Source: Puccinia triticina
Lineage: Eukaryota > Basidiomycota > Pucciniomycetes > Pucciniales > Pucciniaceae
DNA: 64,000 nucleotides
NCBI RefSeq assembly: GCF_026914185.1
Contig: NC_070568.1
Location: 2,872,001 to 2,936,000 of the forward strand
Reading direction: 5' to 3'
Part shown: in pieces, positions 1 through 9,963 of the stretch
Layout: each line of letters begins with the position of its first letter
Numbering within the stretch: position 1 is the first letter of the stretch
Program-made: the position numbers and the translations under genes
The notes under the pieces: generated by a model
Told to the model about the DNA's origin: nothing
The model's input: only the letters and a program-made list of their open reading frames with translations
The model's database searches: none

Positions 1-84
1 AACACTTGTTTATTGAAACTTGGATTAAAATTTTATGAATTTATGGTGTTATAATTTTATGCAGTCAACTTTGAACACCCCTAG

Positions 85-1070
85 TATACCACTACCCCGA
101 GAATGTCAAATCCGTTGGGAGATTGCCAAGCGTCTACGCCAAGATACAGTGCTCCAGTGTGGCTCTGGAGGTTTTAAAAAAATGAGCTCAAAACTAGAAT
201 TACCGATTAAATGAAAGTGAGATGGGATGTTTAACCTTCAAATCTGATTTCACATTTTCCTGAACCGCGGTGTATAGTTGATGAATGGCCTTTGAGATCA
301 AATGACGGTGAGGTAAGTTTTTGAGGACTGTCAGATGTAAGATGCTCTTCAAGCTGGGGTCTTAAAATACATAGAAAGGTTGTGCAGACTTGGCACACCA
401 AATTGCACACAATTGGGTGACCTATTGAGGGGCAGGTCAATAGGTAATCATTGCCAGGGGAGGATCAAGCAGTAATAAATTAAACTCACCTCAGGCGAGT
501 CAATCTCGCCCGTTCCTGATATGCCTAGTGATGCAAGACTGCAGCTGCCATCACCCTGGCTCTGTTGCTTTTAGCAGACCGCTGCGTGTTTCAGGATATT
601 GCTACACAAAGAGTTGGTCATCAGCCAATTGATTTTGGTTCTACACCTGTTATGACAAACCAAGACCTTGTGAGCTAATTGGAGGATGAAGCGGGCAGAA
701 TAAATGAATACTCACATCTTACACGGATACGCAATCATTCTGCCACCGTTCTTATCAAGCAGTTGGGAAAGCTGTGGGACGTGGTAAGATCTGTAACTGG
801 AAATTTGGGCTGTCTTGGCAATTTTTGGGGCTCGGACTTTATAGTTTAACAAAGTCAGCAGGGTGGAAGAGGGAAGCGGAAAAAACGGGTTGAGGGCTTA
901 CTTAATTCTTCTTGATTGCTCATTGGCTTCAGGAGCTGGCTTCCACTTCCATCCTTGTTGATGGAATCCTGTGTAACTCCAAGTTTTTCTGGATCATCTG
1001 GAGTGGGGGATCCGGCAGAACTGGGGAGAGGAGTGGCGGTTTGGGCTTTCTTGTGCGGACGGCGACGCAT
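85..1070 (-). pseudogene. hAT transposase, N-terminal half, decayed
   Basis: hAT transposases cut and paste DNA; this one is broken. Exon 902-1070 starts at ATG 1070 and ends at a GTAAGC donor. Exon about 716-836 ends in AYPCKM, and after a 64-70 base intron (GTGAGT to ACAG, 647-715) exon 490-646 supplies SNILKHAAVC. Together they make a CX2C...HX4C BED-type finger, followed by SLASLGISGTGEIDSPE. Exon about 233-421 reads LCAIWCAKSAQPF and VLKNLPHRHLISKAIHQLY. A last piece near 86-165 holds LGVDAWQSPNGFDILG, where D of DAW is the first catalytic acid of the family. In-frame stops at 571-573 (TAA), 362-364 (TAA) and about 85 (TAG) interrupt it, and the rest of the DDE domain and the C-terminal dimerisation domain are not recognisable. 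Splice sites were read by eye, so exon edges are approximate. Confidence 0.75.
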
Positions 1071-1139
1071 TGAGGGCTTTCATGAGTCTGGATATCTAGA
1101 TATACAATGACTTGTATGGGGGATATGTCATCCCCGACC

Positions 1140-1310
1140 CCCCGTGACCCCCCCTCCCTCCCCCACCAGGAAGGCTACAGGCGGGTACCCACGGATATAC
1201 CAGGGTATCAACAAAAATAATGAGAAAAATTGGCACCCGCAGCAAGGGTACCCGCCCCCAAAATGAGTACCCGCCGGCGGGTGCTAGGTACCCGCCACAA
1301 GTACTTGAAT
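1140..1310. repeat. GGGTACCC-rich low-complexity DNA
   Basis: Imperfect repeats of GCGGGTACCCGC and related words, preceded by a C-rich stretch at 1,135-1,170. The same vocabulary recurs at 2,907-3,045, 3,708-3,836 and 26,500-26,585, so it is dispersed repeat DNA. No coding potential is seen. Confidence 0.6.
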
Positions 1311-2881
1311 TCCATCCCTACAGCTCATAGGGCCCCAGTTTCCATGCAGTCACAGGGACAGGCCCAGAGCTACCTGAGTCAGAGCTTTGAGTTCCAACTA
1401 GAAGCAGGCTATTCGGAGACAGGATTGACTAGCGTTGAGCCTGCAGATAGATTTATTGGTCTGGGAATGTCCCAGAGCAACTATGACACCATGAGACCAG
1501 CGCTAGCCAAGCGGCAAGGTCTATATCAGCTACAGTTGCGGTAGTCATCTGTCAGTACCAACCCGTGGGCAAAAGTTGACAGCCAGGTGTGGGGCAAACC
1601 TGAGAGTGTAACATAGGAGGCCCAAAACTCAAATTGACCACATTTTTGGGGTCTTTGGATGTTGTAGATTCTAAATCTATGTGGGCTTGCTGATTGCCTC
1701 AGCCAAAAAAAAGTTTCACTTTTTTTGATCTCTGCCATTGGGACCTGGGCATATGTACATACTATAAGGCCATATATATGGACTTATACTTATTTTAGGG
1801 GCTTATGGAGCTTTGTAAAGCCATAATCTCATGTTTAATTCACACATCTGTGAACATAACATAGCTTCAAGCCTCAAAGCTGCTTAATGGGTCTTGATAA
1901 AAGTGAAAAGATAAGATAGTTTTTGCCACAAAATAATTAACCAGGAAATGAGGTCAAGCTGATCTTTACTTTCTCTCATTTTTCTCACCCATGGCGGACG
2001 TCCAGCTGACTCCAACCACTGGTCTCCCTCCCCGCAGGGCCCCTATGTTTTTTTGAAAAATCCCGGGCCCCCCAATTGGGACCAGCCAAAAGTTCGACCC
2101 AACGGATGCCTACCGCAACTGTAGGCACACAGTGCCTAGGTGTCCATTTCCTGGGAAAGCAGAGAGCCTCATAAAGAGGCCGACAAAGCAAGTGAGACGG
2201 TATGAATCTTTCCCTGCTCTGCCTCAGTTTGCCTTTGTCATGCTGCTTTCCCCGCAAAACACTTATCTTTTTTGCACCGCCCACCCACCCACCTGTCAAG
2301 ACACCGTCCAAGGAGTAAGGGTTTAGTGCCTGTTCCCCCACTCCCTGGACTATCAGTTTCGGTTTCTGCTTGGGAATATTTCTTGGCACTTCCCAGTGAG
2401 AGACCAATTGTTCCTTTGACCCACACGCGGCTAGGCACACAGTGAGACACGGGCTCCCCTTCCAAGAAAGGGTTGAGCCTATACAGCCTAGCCGTGTCAG
2501 ACTCAGTAGCCCATGCGGGTGAACGGCGTGAGAGCTGATCCACACCGCAGCGCAGGCGGACACCACGCCGCGCAGCCTGTGTCCTCCCGGGCGGAAAGTC
2601 ATGTGCGCTTACACGGCAGTTGCGCGGATTAAGGTTTTGGCCGTCAAAAATGCCGTCAGAGACAACTGGCCGGTGAGATTGGCCGCTCACTAGTGGGTCT
2701 CCCGTCAACCGTCAAAATGACGGGTGAATTAACAGCGTACCCGCTGGCACTTGACTTCAGGCAAGTTTAACATAACTTGCCTGGGGTCGGTTTGCTGATG
2801 CACCCGCTTGACCTGACAACAGCTGGTGGGAACAGTGGCAAGATGCCGGCCTCCAGGCTAACCCAAAAAAAGGGCAGAGGG
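1311..2881. other. No gene recognised
   Basis: Overlapping open frames on both strands at 1,985-2,710 match no family I know and share the GC-rich composition that produces chance ORFs. A T-run and AT-rich DNA lie at 1,680-1,980. I see no splice signals that would join these frames. Confidence 0.5.
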
Positions 2882-2889
2882 GGCCAAGA

Positions 2890-3847
2890 TATAGATAGTC
2901 ATTTGGGACCCGGGTACCAAGCGGTACCCGGGTACCGCACCGCTTTTTGGCCAATTTCAGGTACCTAGTACCGCACCCGGCACCGCCTGGGAGGTACCAC
3001 GGGTACCGCTGGCAGGTACTGCGGGTACCACCCGTGATATTTTTTGGTGTGGCAGCGTCCTGCTGTCCTGGTTGCTCCATCCAGTTTGTTGCCGTCCTTT
3101 GCAACAAGCTGGAGGGCAAACAGGCCACTGTTCGCCGGGAGGGACTCCTCCCGGCAAGCACTGGCTCTCCTCTTTGACCGGAGGAATCCCTCCGGTTGAG
3201 GAGGAATACACACCTCTAACCGGAGGAATTGATCCATCCAATTGGAGGCATGTACACCTCTTTGACCGGAGGAATGGCTCCGGTCAAAGAGGCAAGTCCA
3301 CCCAGCGAGCTGTATATGTGCGTCCAGCTCACCCGGTGGACATCCCTCGCCAAGCTGGATACATAATATGTATCCAGCTTGCTGAGATGGCTCATCCCTC
3401 ACCAAGATGGATACACAATATCCAGCTCGGCTAGGGAGGTCTCACGGCGAGCTGGACACATCCAGCTCCCTTGGAAGATTCCTTCCGGCGAACTGGATAC
3501 ATATGTATCCCGCTTGGCAAGGGGACTCCTCCATCTCATCAAGAGGTTCTTTGGCGTCCGCGAGCTGGATACAATATATGTATCCAGCTTCACGGGAGGA
3601 GTCCCCTTGGCGAGCTGGATACGCCGAGAGGAATCCTCCCAGCTTGCTGGAAGGCCTTCGCCAAGCTGAATCTACCAAGTCCAGGCTCTCAATCCCCCGG
3701 GGGGTGGGAGGTACTTGTAGGCGGTACCCGGGTACCGCACCACTTTCCGGCCAAAACCCGGTACCTAGTACCGCACCCGGCACCGCTGCGCGGGTGCAAG
3801 CCGGGTGCAAGGGGGTACCCGCCGCGGGTACCGAATGACTATCTCTA
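2890..3847. mobile_element. hAT-type non-autonomous element with hairpin-array core
   Basis: An exact 8-bp target duplication GGCCAAGA lies at 2,882-2,889 and 3,848-3,855. Terminal inverted repeats are TATAGATAGTCATT on the left and TAGAGATAGTCATT on the inverted right end. The right terminus fits the hAT YARNG rule and the left has one change. Both arms are rich in GGTACCCGGG words (2,907-3,045; 3,708-3,836). The core, 3,130-3,680, is a chain of short palindromes: a 15-bp perfect stem at 3,257-3,292, a 29-base near-palindrome at 3,352-3,380, and others near 3,133-3,155, 3,449-3,468, 3,494-3,509 and 3,562-3,590. No transposase is encoded. The duplication shows it moved as a unit; the role of the hairpins is unknown. 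Confidence 0.8.
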
Positions 3848-3855
3848 GGCCAAGA

Positions 3856-4343
3856 AAAAGTCCGCCCAGAGGGACACGTCACCCTTGGCCCTCACCCATC
3901 CACCCGCCTCATTTTTACTAAGTCCGCTCATTGGATCACCACCACCCTCCATCTCCCCCACCCTCACCAACCCACATCCTCTGACCTCTTGCATGTTCAG
4001 ATGACCGTGCTGGCTGCCGCTCTCACTTGCACTTGACCAATCTTCCTGATAATTGACAACAATGGGCTCCATTTCAATGTCATGCAGGTGAGTTCCTGCG
4101 TTCAACGCATTGTGCTGATGTTCTGCCTCAACATCATCAGGTTCAATATCAACCATTGGCTTGACCATTGAGGATTGGTTAATTTGACAATCCACTTGAC
4201 AATCTGCGCCCTTGGCTGCTGTTTGACTATACCCTGGCCACAAACTTCCTGGCAGCTTCGCCAGGTGTGAGGCATTCTTTGAATGCTCCACAGTTGAAAT
4301 CATTGGCCAACCACCACAAAACCTGCAGACCCATCTTCGCCGG
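3856..4343 (-). other. Unrecognised 152-codon open frame
   Basis: A minus-strand frame from 4,303 to 3,845 encodes an acidic, His-rich stretch (for example VDIEPDDVEAEHQHNA) with no domain I recognise. It overlaps the right target duplication of the hairpin element at its stop end, so the element may have trimmed an older repeat ORF. It is listed for completeness, not as a gene call. Confidence 0.25.
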
Positions 4344-4346
4344 AAA

Positions 4347-4675
4347 TCAATAGAAGGAGCTGGCGCATAAACTTAGGATCGAGCCCAGGTTGTCGGACAG
4401 ATGGCCCCATTCGGCCGCAAGGAAGCAGTTGTTATAGTCCAGCCATTGGATCATTGTCCCAACATTGAATGCCCCCCGGATCGGATCCAAGACAAATGCC
4501 ATCCCAGGAACTTGTGTGCCATTTGGTAGTACCGTACCCTCAACAACCGGGCCAAGCAGTTTCGAGCAAGTTGGAAAGCGAAGAACCTCGAGCCCACATC
4601 CAAGTGTATCGATCAAGCATAGTCTGGCGGTTTTGTAGGCCAGAGCCGGATTGTCAAACTTGGGATCATGGACGT
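4347..4675 (-). pseudogene. 2-methylcitrate dehydratase (PrpD/MmgE family) fragment
   Basis: PrpD-family enzymes dehydrate 2-methylcitrate in the methylcitrate cycle for propionate disposal, in fungi a mitochondrial pathway. About 110 codons match the N-terminal third of the family: [55 protein letters not shown] and [15 protein letters not shown] are hallmark blocks in the right order. The family protein is about 480-550 residues. Here the frame ends at a stop soon after the SDNLG block, and the following bases do not continue the family. A CT-rich microsatellite lies directly upstream (4,680-4,735). No other exon is seen nearby. I read it as a captured or relic gene fragment among transposons; a functional copy would lie elsewhere. 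Family assignment is strong, function here unlikely. Confidence 0.72.
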
Positions 4676-4679
4676 TAAT

Positions 4680-5330
4680 TTCTCTTCCTCTCTCACATTG
4701 TCTCTTCTCTTCCTCTCTCCCCTTGCCTCTTCTCTAGCCAGCCATAAAAGCAGAATCAAACAATTAGATAAGAAAAACAACCAAAAAACACCACTGTAAA
4801 CTGCAATAAAAACCAAAAAAAAGTGCCCAGGTGGCCGTAAAATCCATTTGAGCATGTCTCCGGAGGGTGTGTGCCAAGAGCGATCTGAGAACAAGGGATT
4901 TTGGTGGTTGAACAGTGGGCAAACAACCCTGTTTGATTTTGTAGGGGGGCTCGGGTTTGACGGCAAATTGCCGCTGGGGTCGAGCCACCTTTACTTTTGC
5001 CAGCCGCTTGTCCAATTGCACATTGGCAAGGGTGCCGCCAGTTTGGCGGTCCACTTGACGGTTGACGGGAGACTGGCTTGCGAATGGTTGGCAATGGCTG
5101 GGGGAGGTCCGTCAAATTGACGACCAAACTTTTGGCGCTTTGCCGGCGCCACGCAACTGACGTGTAGTGGATGCCTGTGTGGTGAGTTTTTGGATCCGGA
5201 CCAAAAACCAGTTTTTTTTTTTTTTTACCTCCTCCTGTAGCCGCTTCCTTCCTTGTATTGACTGAATTCCTTTTCAAGGCCATAAAGGCCTTCTTCTTGT
5301 CTTTCTTTTGGTGTTATGCAAACCAACCAG
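4680..5330. other. Intergenic, CT-rich simple repeat
   Basis: Holds a CTCTTC-type microsatellite (4,680-4,735), A-rich and T-rich runs (4,770-4,820; 5,212-5,228) and no recognised gene. Frames on the minus strand at 4,764-5,283 look like chance ORFs. Confidence 0.45.
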
Positions 5331-5546
5331 CACTGCCAGTATAATTGGCTGGGTTGAGGTTATCCCAGTTAAACTGAGATGAACTCAACCAATTTAAACT
5401 TGGTTGATCTTAACTGATGAAATATAAATCCAAGGTACCCCCCTTGGGTTTATATTTCATTGGATGAGATCAACCCATTTTAAATTGGTTGAGTGCATCC
5501 CAGTTAGTCTGGGATGAATTTATCCCAGCCAATTATGCTGGCAGTG
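5331..5546. mobile_element. CACTG foldback MITE, complete copy
   Basis: A 216-bp element starts CACTGCCAG and ends CTGGCAGTG, with 3-bp target duplications CAG at 5,328-5,330 and 5,547-5,549. The arms are inverted repeats over most of their length (AATTGGCTGGG against CCCAGCCAATT, and repeated GTTGAG/CTCAAC words). CACT(G) termini with a 3-bp duplication are typical of the CACTA superfamily. A second copy lies at 32,302-36,267, split by a Helitron. Confidence 0.85.
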
Positions 5547-6530
5547 CAGCCATGCTTCTCTGGCTCCCCCCGCGGCAGCAGACTTCTGTTAAGTTCAACT
5601 ACACGGCGGGGGTACTTCCTGCCCCGCCCGTTTGTGGAACCAACGAGAGGAGGGTAATCCGTGGAGCCGACAAGGATCGGCTTGGTAACCCCTTGGTAAG
5701 CTCGTTGGTTCCACGAAACGCTATTTTTCCACGTGGAACCAATGGGCTTCACACTTTTCCCCGTCGGTTCCACGATGTGCCTTCCTGGCACGCGTGGAGA
5801 CCACGTCAGCTCGTTGCTCACGTCGGTTCCACGGCATTTTTTTTTTTTTTTACTTCCAGCCAAGACCACCTCAGGCTGGTCCTGAGGTTTTGAAAGTCCG
5901 ACAAAACTCAATTTTGAAGAGAGGAAAAAAAAACTTGAAAAAAAAAACTTAAGAAAAAAACCTATCGCAAACCCGATCGCAAACCATCGTTTGGGGGGTT
6001 TATATAGTGTATAAAAGCTTGGTATGGGAATGTGAAATGGCTGCGTTGTGTAGCACTCCCTCTCACCCTGGCCCCTTGTGCTTGGTGTGTGTTCGAGTCC
6101 CAACAATGACAATTTTTGTCGGGCTCCTCCCGCTAAATTTTTCAGCCCCGCCTACGTGGCCACGTGGATTCCACGGGTACACATCTGTAAGTATCTGTGG
6201 AATCCTCGGGGCCATCACGAGGTGCCCCCGTGATCCACTTGGTGGAGGTCACGTGAACGTGTGGACCAGCAGCCGCTGGTCCGACCTCGCGCGCGGCTAC
6301 CACGTGGAGTCCTCGTGGATTCCGCGTGATTTCCCCGTGGATTGACTCCCCGGGTGTAGGGCCGCGCCGGGCCGACTTTGGCTCAAAGGGGAAGCGCCGC
6401 GCGCAACGGCCGACGCGTTCGGCTGTTGGCACGCGTCCAACCGTGGCGCGTTCCTGTCCTCTCCCAGAACCCGATCAAAAGCCCTCGCGACCATTCGGCC
6501 TGAATCTGAATATTACGAGCATCTAAAAAC
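5547..6530. other. GC-rich palindromic DNA upstream of the KDZ gene
   Basis: Contains repeated GGAACCAACG/CGTTGGTTCC words (5,636-5,830), T- and A-runs (5,836-5,950) and CCACGTGGA-type palindromes (6,150-6,350). A Pol III B-box-like word GTTCGAGTCCC occurs at about 6,090, without a convincing tRNA fold. This may be the 5' part of the KDZ transposon whose gene starts at 6,531. Confidence 0.4.
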
Positions 6531-6540
6531 ATGAGCAGAC

Positions 6541-6867
6541 TGTAAGGAACACGCCAAACTTTATGGCTTTGTGGACAGAACTAAAACTTTTGATTTTATA
6601 ACTTTGAAAAGGATTTTGAGTAGGTAAACAATAATAACAAAATAAGTCTCTTGAGAAAAGGAAAAACAGCGTAATCTTTCGGCGTATTTATAACAAAAGT
6701 GAATAATTATAAAGAGAGATTTTAAATAAACCGTTTCTGATATGTGGTTACAACAACTGTAAAGTAACTCATCATAGGATCCGTACAATTGTAGATTCTT
6801 AAGAGAGATCTGTGTGACAAGTAGTTTGTAACGAAAGAATTTACATAGAATTTTACAACCGTTTATA

Positions 6868-6901
<34 letters not shown>

Positions 6902-6932
6902 TTGTTCGCTTGTTTCTGACCTGAGTTTGACA
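6541..6932 (-). repeat. 3' LTR of the Ty3 element
   Basis: Left-hand copy on the plus strand, the 3' LTR in element orientation. It contains a (TA)n tract at about 6,863-6,884 followed by a T-run to 6,903. The pol stop codon is only 19 bases away; the intervening GGGTACATGGCAGA (minus strand) is the likely polypurine tract. It differs from the other LTR at 6,591 (T for C), 6,683 (C for T) and 6,751-6,752 (CA for TG). Confidence 0.95.
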
Positions 6933-6951
6933 AAATGATCTGCCATGTACC

Positions 6952-9924
6952 CTATTGTTGAATCCGTACTCCACTGTTTGAAGAAAGTCTGATGGGTTTT
7001 ATGCCAAATTCGTTATGAAATTTTTTGAGATAGGGGAGCATGGTTTCTGAGAAGTGTCCCGCCCGAATCCAGGAGTTGTCCGCCGTTGATCCGTCCCGCC
7101 AAATCACCAAATATTCATGAATTCGCGACTCTGATTGTCGATAGCCTATAATAGCCTCTACTTCGTTCTCATCAAAAAACTGGTCTGGCAAAGCGTTATG
7201 CAATCGAGGTGCTGGAGGTCCTTTTCTTCCTGGGAACGATCGCGGATTTACATAAGGAGCTAATAGTGATGAATGAAAAGCTGGGTGAATTCTCTTTAAT
7301 TCTGGAGGAAGGGAAAGACGATATGCTTCACGACCGATAGACTTAGCAATTTTAAACGGTCCCAATTTCTTGAAATCCAACTTTCCCAATGGTCTTTTCA
7401 TTGCTATGTTCTTTCGCAGAAGCCATACCCAATCTCCTTCTTTGAACCCTGGACTTTCACGACAAAGCTTATCAAAGTATTCCTTCTGCACTTCCTTTGC
7501 TTGTCTCATGAATTCCTGCAGCGAAAATTGTACATCGGTCAGCTTTTCCACTAATTCATCTGCTGCTAGAACTGAAGAACCGCTCATTATTAAATTGACT
7601 CGAGGGTGAAAGGAATATTGAGCGAAGAATGGCGAATAGCCTGTTGAAGCTGAGATAGAAGTATTGAAAACTAATTCTGCCATAGGGAGCAATTGCACCC
7701 AATCATCCTGTTGATCAGAGACAAAATGCCTGATGAAGGTTTCCAATGTTTGATTCGTTCTCTCTGTCTGCCCATCCGTTCGCGGATGCCAAGCCGTTGA
7801 CGGCGCCGGTCGAATTTTCAAGAGGCGTTGAACTTCCTTCCAAAAGCGAGACACAAAAATCGCACCCCTATCTGATACAATTTTGTCCGGTAGTCCATGG
7901 TACCTAACGAACCGATCCAAGAATATGTAAGCAAAATCCTCCGCCGTCCATGATTCTTTAGCTGGAATAAAATGAGCCCCCTTTGTAAAATGGTCCACTA
8001 TAACCAAGATAGAATCAAACGACATTGAGGTCAGAAGTTTCACCACGAAATCAATGCCTATAACACTCCAAGGTCGCTTCGGAATACCCAACGCGACCAT
8101 TAACCCTGTAGGATGTTGAGTCGAGTGTTTTGCTTTCTGACATGACAGGCAAGATTTCGTATATTGTATCACATCTGCTCGTAAACCCGGCCAATTGAAC
8201 GTTTGGGTAATATTCTGCAAGGTTTTTAAAGATCCCAAATGTCCTGCTGAAATATCATCATGAAATTCTCTTAGTATCGTTGGTCGGAGAGATAAAGGAA
8301 CAAATATTCGATCTTTTAACCACCAAAACCCCTGATCAAATTTCATAAGTGATTCTTTGTCTCCTGCATCTTCCGCCGGTGGTTCCCTTTGATAAGCTCC
8401 TTTCAAGAGATCCAAGGCACGCTTAGTTGGTTGGCAAAACATGTGATCAACCCAAAGTTGTTCCTCGGCGGGAATGTCATCCTTATCATCTGTTTTGGAA
8501 TGCTCAATAACCAAAACCTCCTGATCAGCTGAACCTTCTGAGTCAATTAATGTCAAAGTGTCTTGAGTTTTTTGAAATACTGCACGAGACAACTCTTCCT
8601 TTCCGTCATCATTGATGAAATCCGGTCTCCTAGTGGCTGGGTCTGCAGGATTTTGTTTTCCAGGAACATGCTTGATCGTGAAATGATATGATGACAGAGC
8701 GGATGCCCATCGCGCTTGTCTATCAGACAAATTTTGGTTAGTCAAGAAATAACATAAATTTGCATGATTGGACATAACCACTACTGGCTCCGTAGTGTCG
8801 ATCAACCAAGCCCTCCATTCCACAAAAGCCAAAACCACTGCATATAACTCCTGATTGTGTACCTGCCAAAGAGCTTCCCGTGGAGTCAGTTTTCTTGAAA
8901 GAAATGATACTGGGTGAAGATGACCATCCTTATCAGGTTGGCACAAAACCCCAGAAATTGCATATTTTGAACTGTCCACGAAAAGAACTCTCCGCTTTGC
9001 AAAATCAAAGTGCATTAGCAACGGTGCCTTCGTAAAACAAGTTTTGAGATAAGAGAAAGCCTTGCAACACTCGTCCTCCTCCAGTCCTGTTGTCACCTCT
9101 ACCCCTGTTTTTGTCAACTCCGTGAGCGGCGCGGAGACCTCTGAGAATCTATGGATAAATCGACGATAGAAATTAGTAAATCCTAAAAAATTTCTTAAAT
9201 GACAAATAGACTCCGGGTAAGGCCATTGCATCACTGTGTCCAATTTTGCTGGATCCATCTTTATTCCAATCGGAGAAATGTCAAAACCTAAGAATGAAAC
9301 CTTGTCAACATAGAAAGAACATTTCTCAGGAGAAGCAAAAAGATGGTTATCCTGAAGGCGAGACAGCACTTTCTGTACATGAACTGTATGATCCGACCTG
9401 GTCTTGGAAAATATCAGAATATCATCAATGTAAACGAAACAAATCACATGAATAAATTCCCGAAGAACATGTTGAATAAAACATTGAAAACATGCCGGCG
9501 CATTCGCCAACCCAAAGGGCATGACTAAATAATCATACAGACCCCAAGGTGTCCGAAATGCTGTCTTCCACTCATCCCCTTCTTTTACCCTTAGTAGATT
9601 AAATGCGGCTTTCAAATCAATTTTTGTGAAGTACTTACACCCCTGCAATTGGTTCAGCAATTGCCCCAAAATTGGGATGGGATAACTGTCTCTGATTTTC
9701 ATTGAATTCAAACCGCAATAATCCACACAAGGACGGGGTTTCTTACCAGGAACTCTCACAAAGAAGATGGGCGCAGCAGCGCTGGAAGAAGAGACTCGGA
9801 TAAAACCTTTATTCAAATTTTCATCAACATATTCTTTCAATTGTTCTAACTCTACAACGGATAAATTGTGCAGTCCACCGAAAGGGGGAACCGCTCCTTC
9901 ACGCAGATTGATGGAGATATCCAT
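6952..9924 (-). CDS. Ty3/gypsy Pol: RT, RNase H, integrase, chromodomain
   Basis: A 990-codon frame. RT has YIDD at residues 165-168 and the conserved LVMPFGLANAP. RNase H spans about 312-436: D317, E359 and D428 are in place, but the third acidic position, in the family's (T/S)DHxNL block, is N386 (SNHANL, codon AAT at 8,767-8,769). Integrase has the HHCC finger (H555, H562, C592, C595) and DDE acids D625, D685 and E721 with 35 residues between the last two. Residues about 922-971 (EYLVIWRDG, NSWI) form a chromodomain, which in chromoviruses guides insertion to marked chromatin. The M at 9,924 is not the true start: the same frame continues upstream across a TGA at 9,961-9,963 into the protease region. 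RNase H is probably inactive, so the product likely cannot complete replication alone. Confidence 0.93.
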   Translation of the reverse strand: MDISINLREGAVPPFGGLHNLSVVELEQLKEYVDENLNKGFIRVSSSSAAAPIFFVRVPGKKPRPCVDYCGLNSMKIRDSYPIPILGQLLNQLQGCKYFTKIDLKAAFNLLRVKEGDEWKTAFRTPWGLYDYLVMPFGLANAPACFQCFIQHVLREFIHVICFVYIDDILIFSKTRSDHTVHVQKVLSRLQDNHLFASPEKCSFYVDKVSFLGFDISPIGIKMDPAKLDTVMQWPYPESICHLRNFLGFTNFYRRFIHRFSEVSAPLTELTKTGVEVTTGLEEDECCKAFSYLKTCFTKAPLLMHFDFAKRRVLFVDSSKYAISGVLCQPDKDGHLHPVSFLSRKLTPREALWQVHNQELYAVVLAFVEWRAWLIDTTEPVVVMSNHANLCYFLTNQNLSDRQARWASALSSYHFTIKHVPGKQNPADPATRRPDFINDDGKEELSRAVFQKTQDTLTLIDSEGSADQEVLVIEHSKTDDKDDIPAEEQLWVDHMFCQPTKRALDLLKGAYQREPPAEDAGDKESLMKFDQGFWWLKDRIFVPLSLRPTILREFHDDISAGHLGSLKTLQNITQTFNWPGLRADVIQYTKSCLSCQKAKHSTQHPTGLMVALGIPKRPWSVIGIDFVVKLLTSMSFDSILVIVDHFTKGAHFIPAKESWTAEDFAYIFLDRFVRYHGLPDKIVSDRGAIFVSRFWKEVQRLLKIRPAPSTAWHPRTDGQTERTNQTLETFIRHFVSDQQDDWVQLLPMAELVFNTSISASTGYSPFFAQYSFHPRVNLIMSGSSVLAADELVEKLTDVQFSLQEFMRQAKEVQKEYFDKLCRESPGFKEGDWVWLLRKNIAMKRPLGKLDFKKLGPFKIAKSIGREAYRLSLPPELKRIHPAFHSSLLAPYVNPRSFPGRKGPPAPRLHNALPDQFFDENEVEAIIGYRQSESRIHEYLVIWRDGSTADNSWIRAGHFSETMLPYLKKFHNEFGIKPIRLSSNSGVRIQQ

Positions 9925-9963
9925 GTCTCGATGCGGTGGGAGAGTACAATTATCCTGCGGTCA

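Noticed and set aside
2238..3241. Overlapping long minus-strand frames at 1,985-3,405
   Set aside because: They run through GC-rich palindromic repeat DNA of a defined mobile element and match no protein family.
6001..6130. tRNA or SINE head suggested by GTTCGAGTCCC near 6,090
   Set aside because: Only the B-box-like word is present; no A box, acceptor or T-arm pairing can be made.
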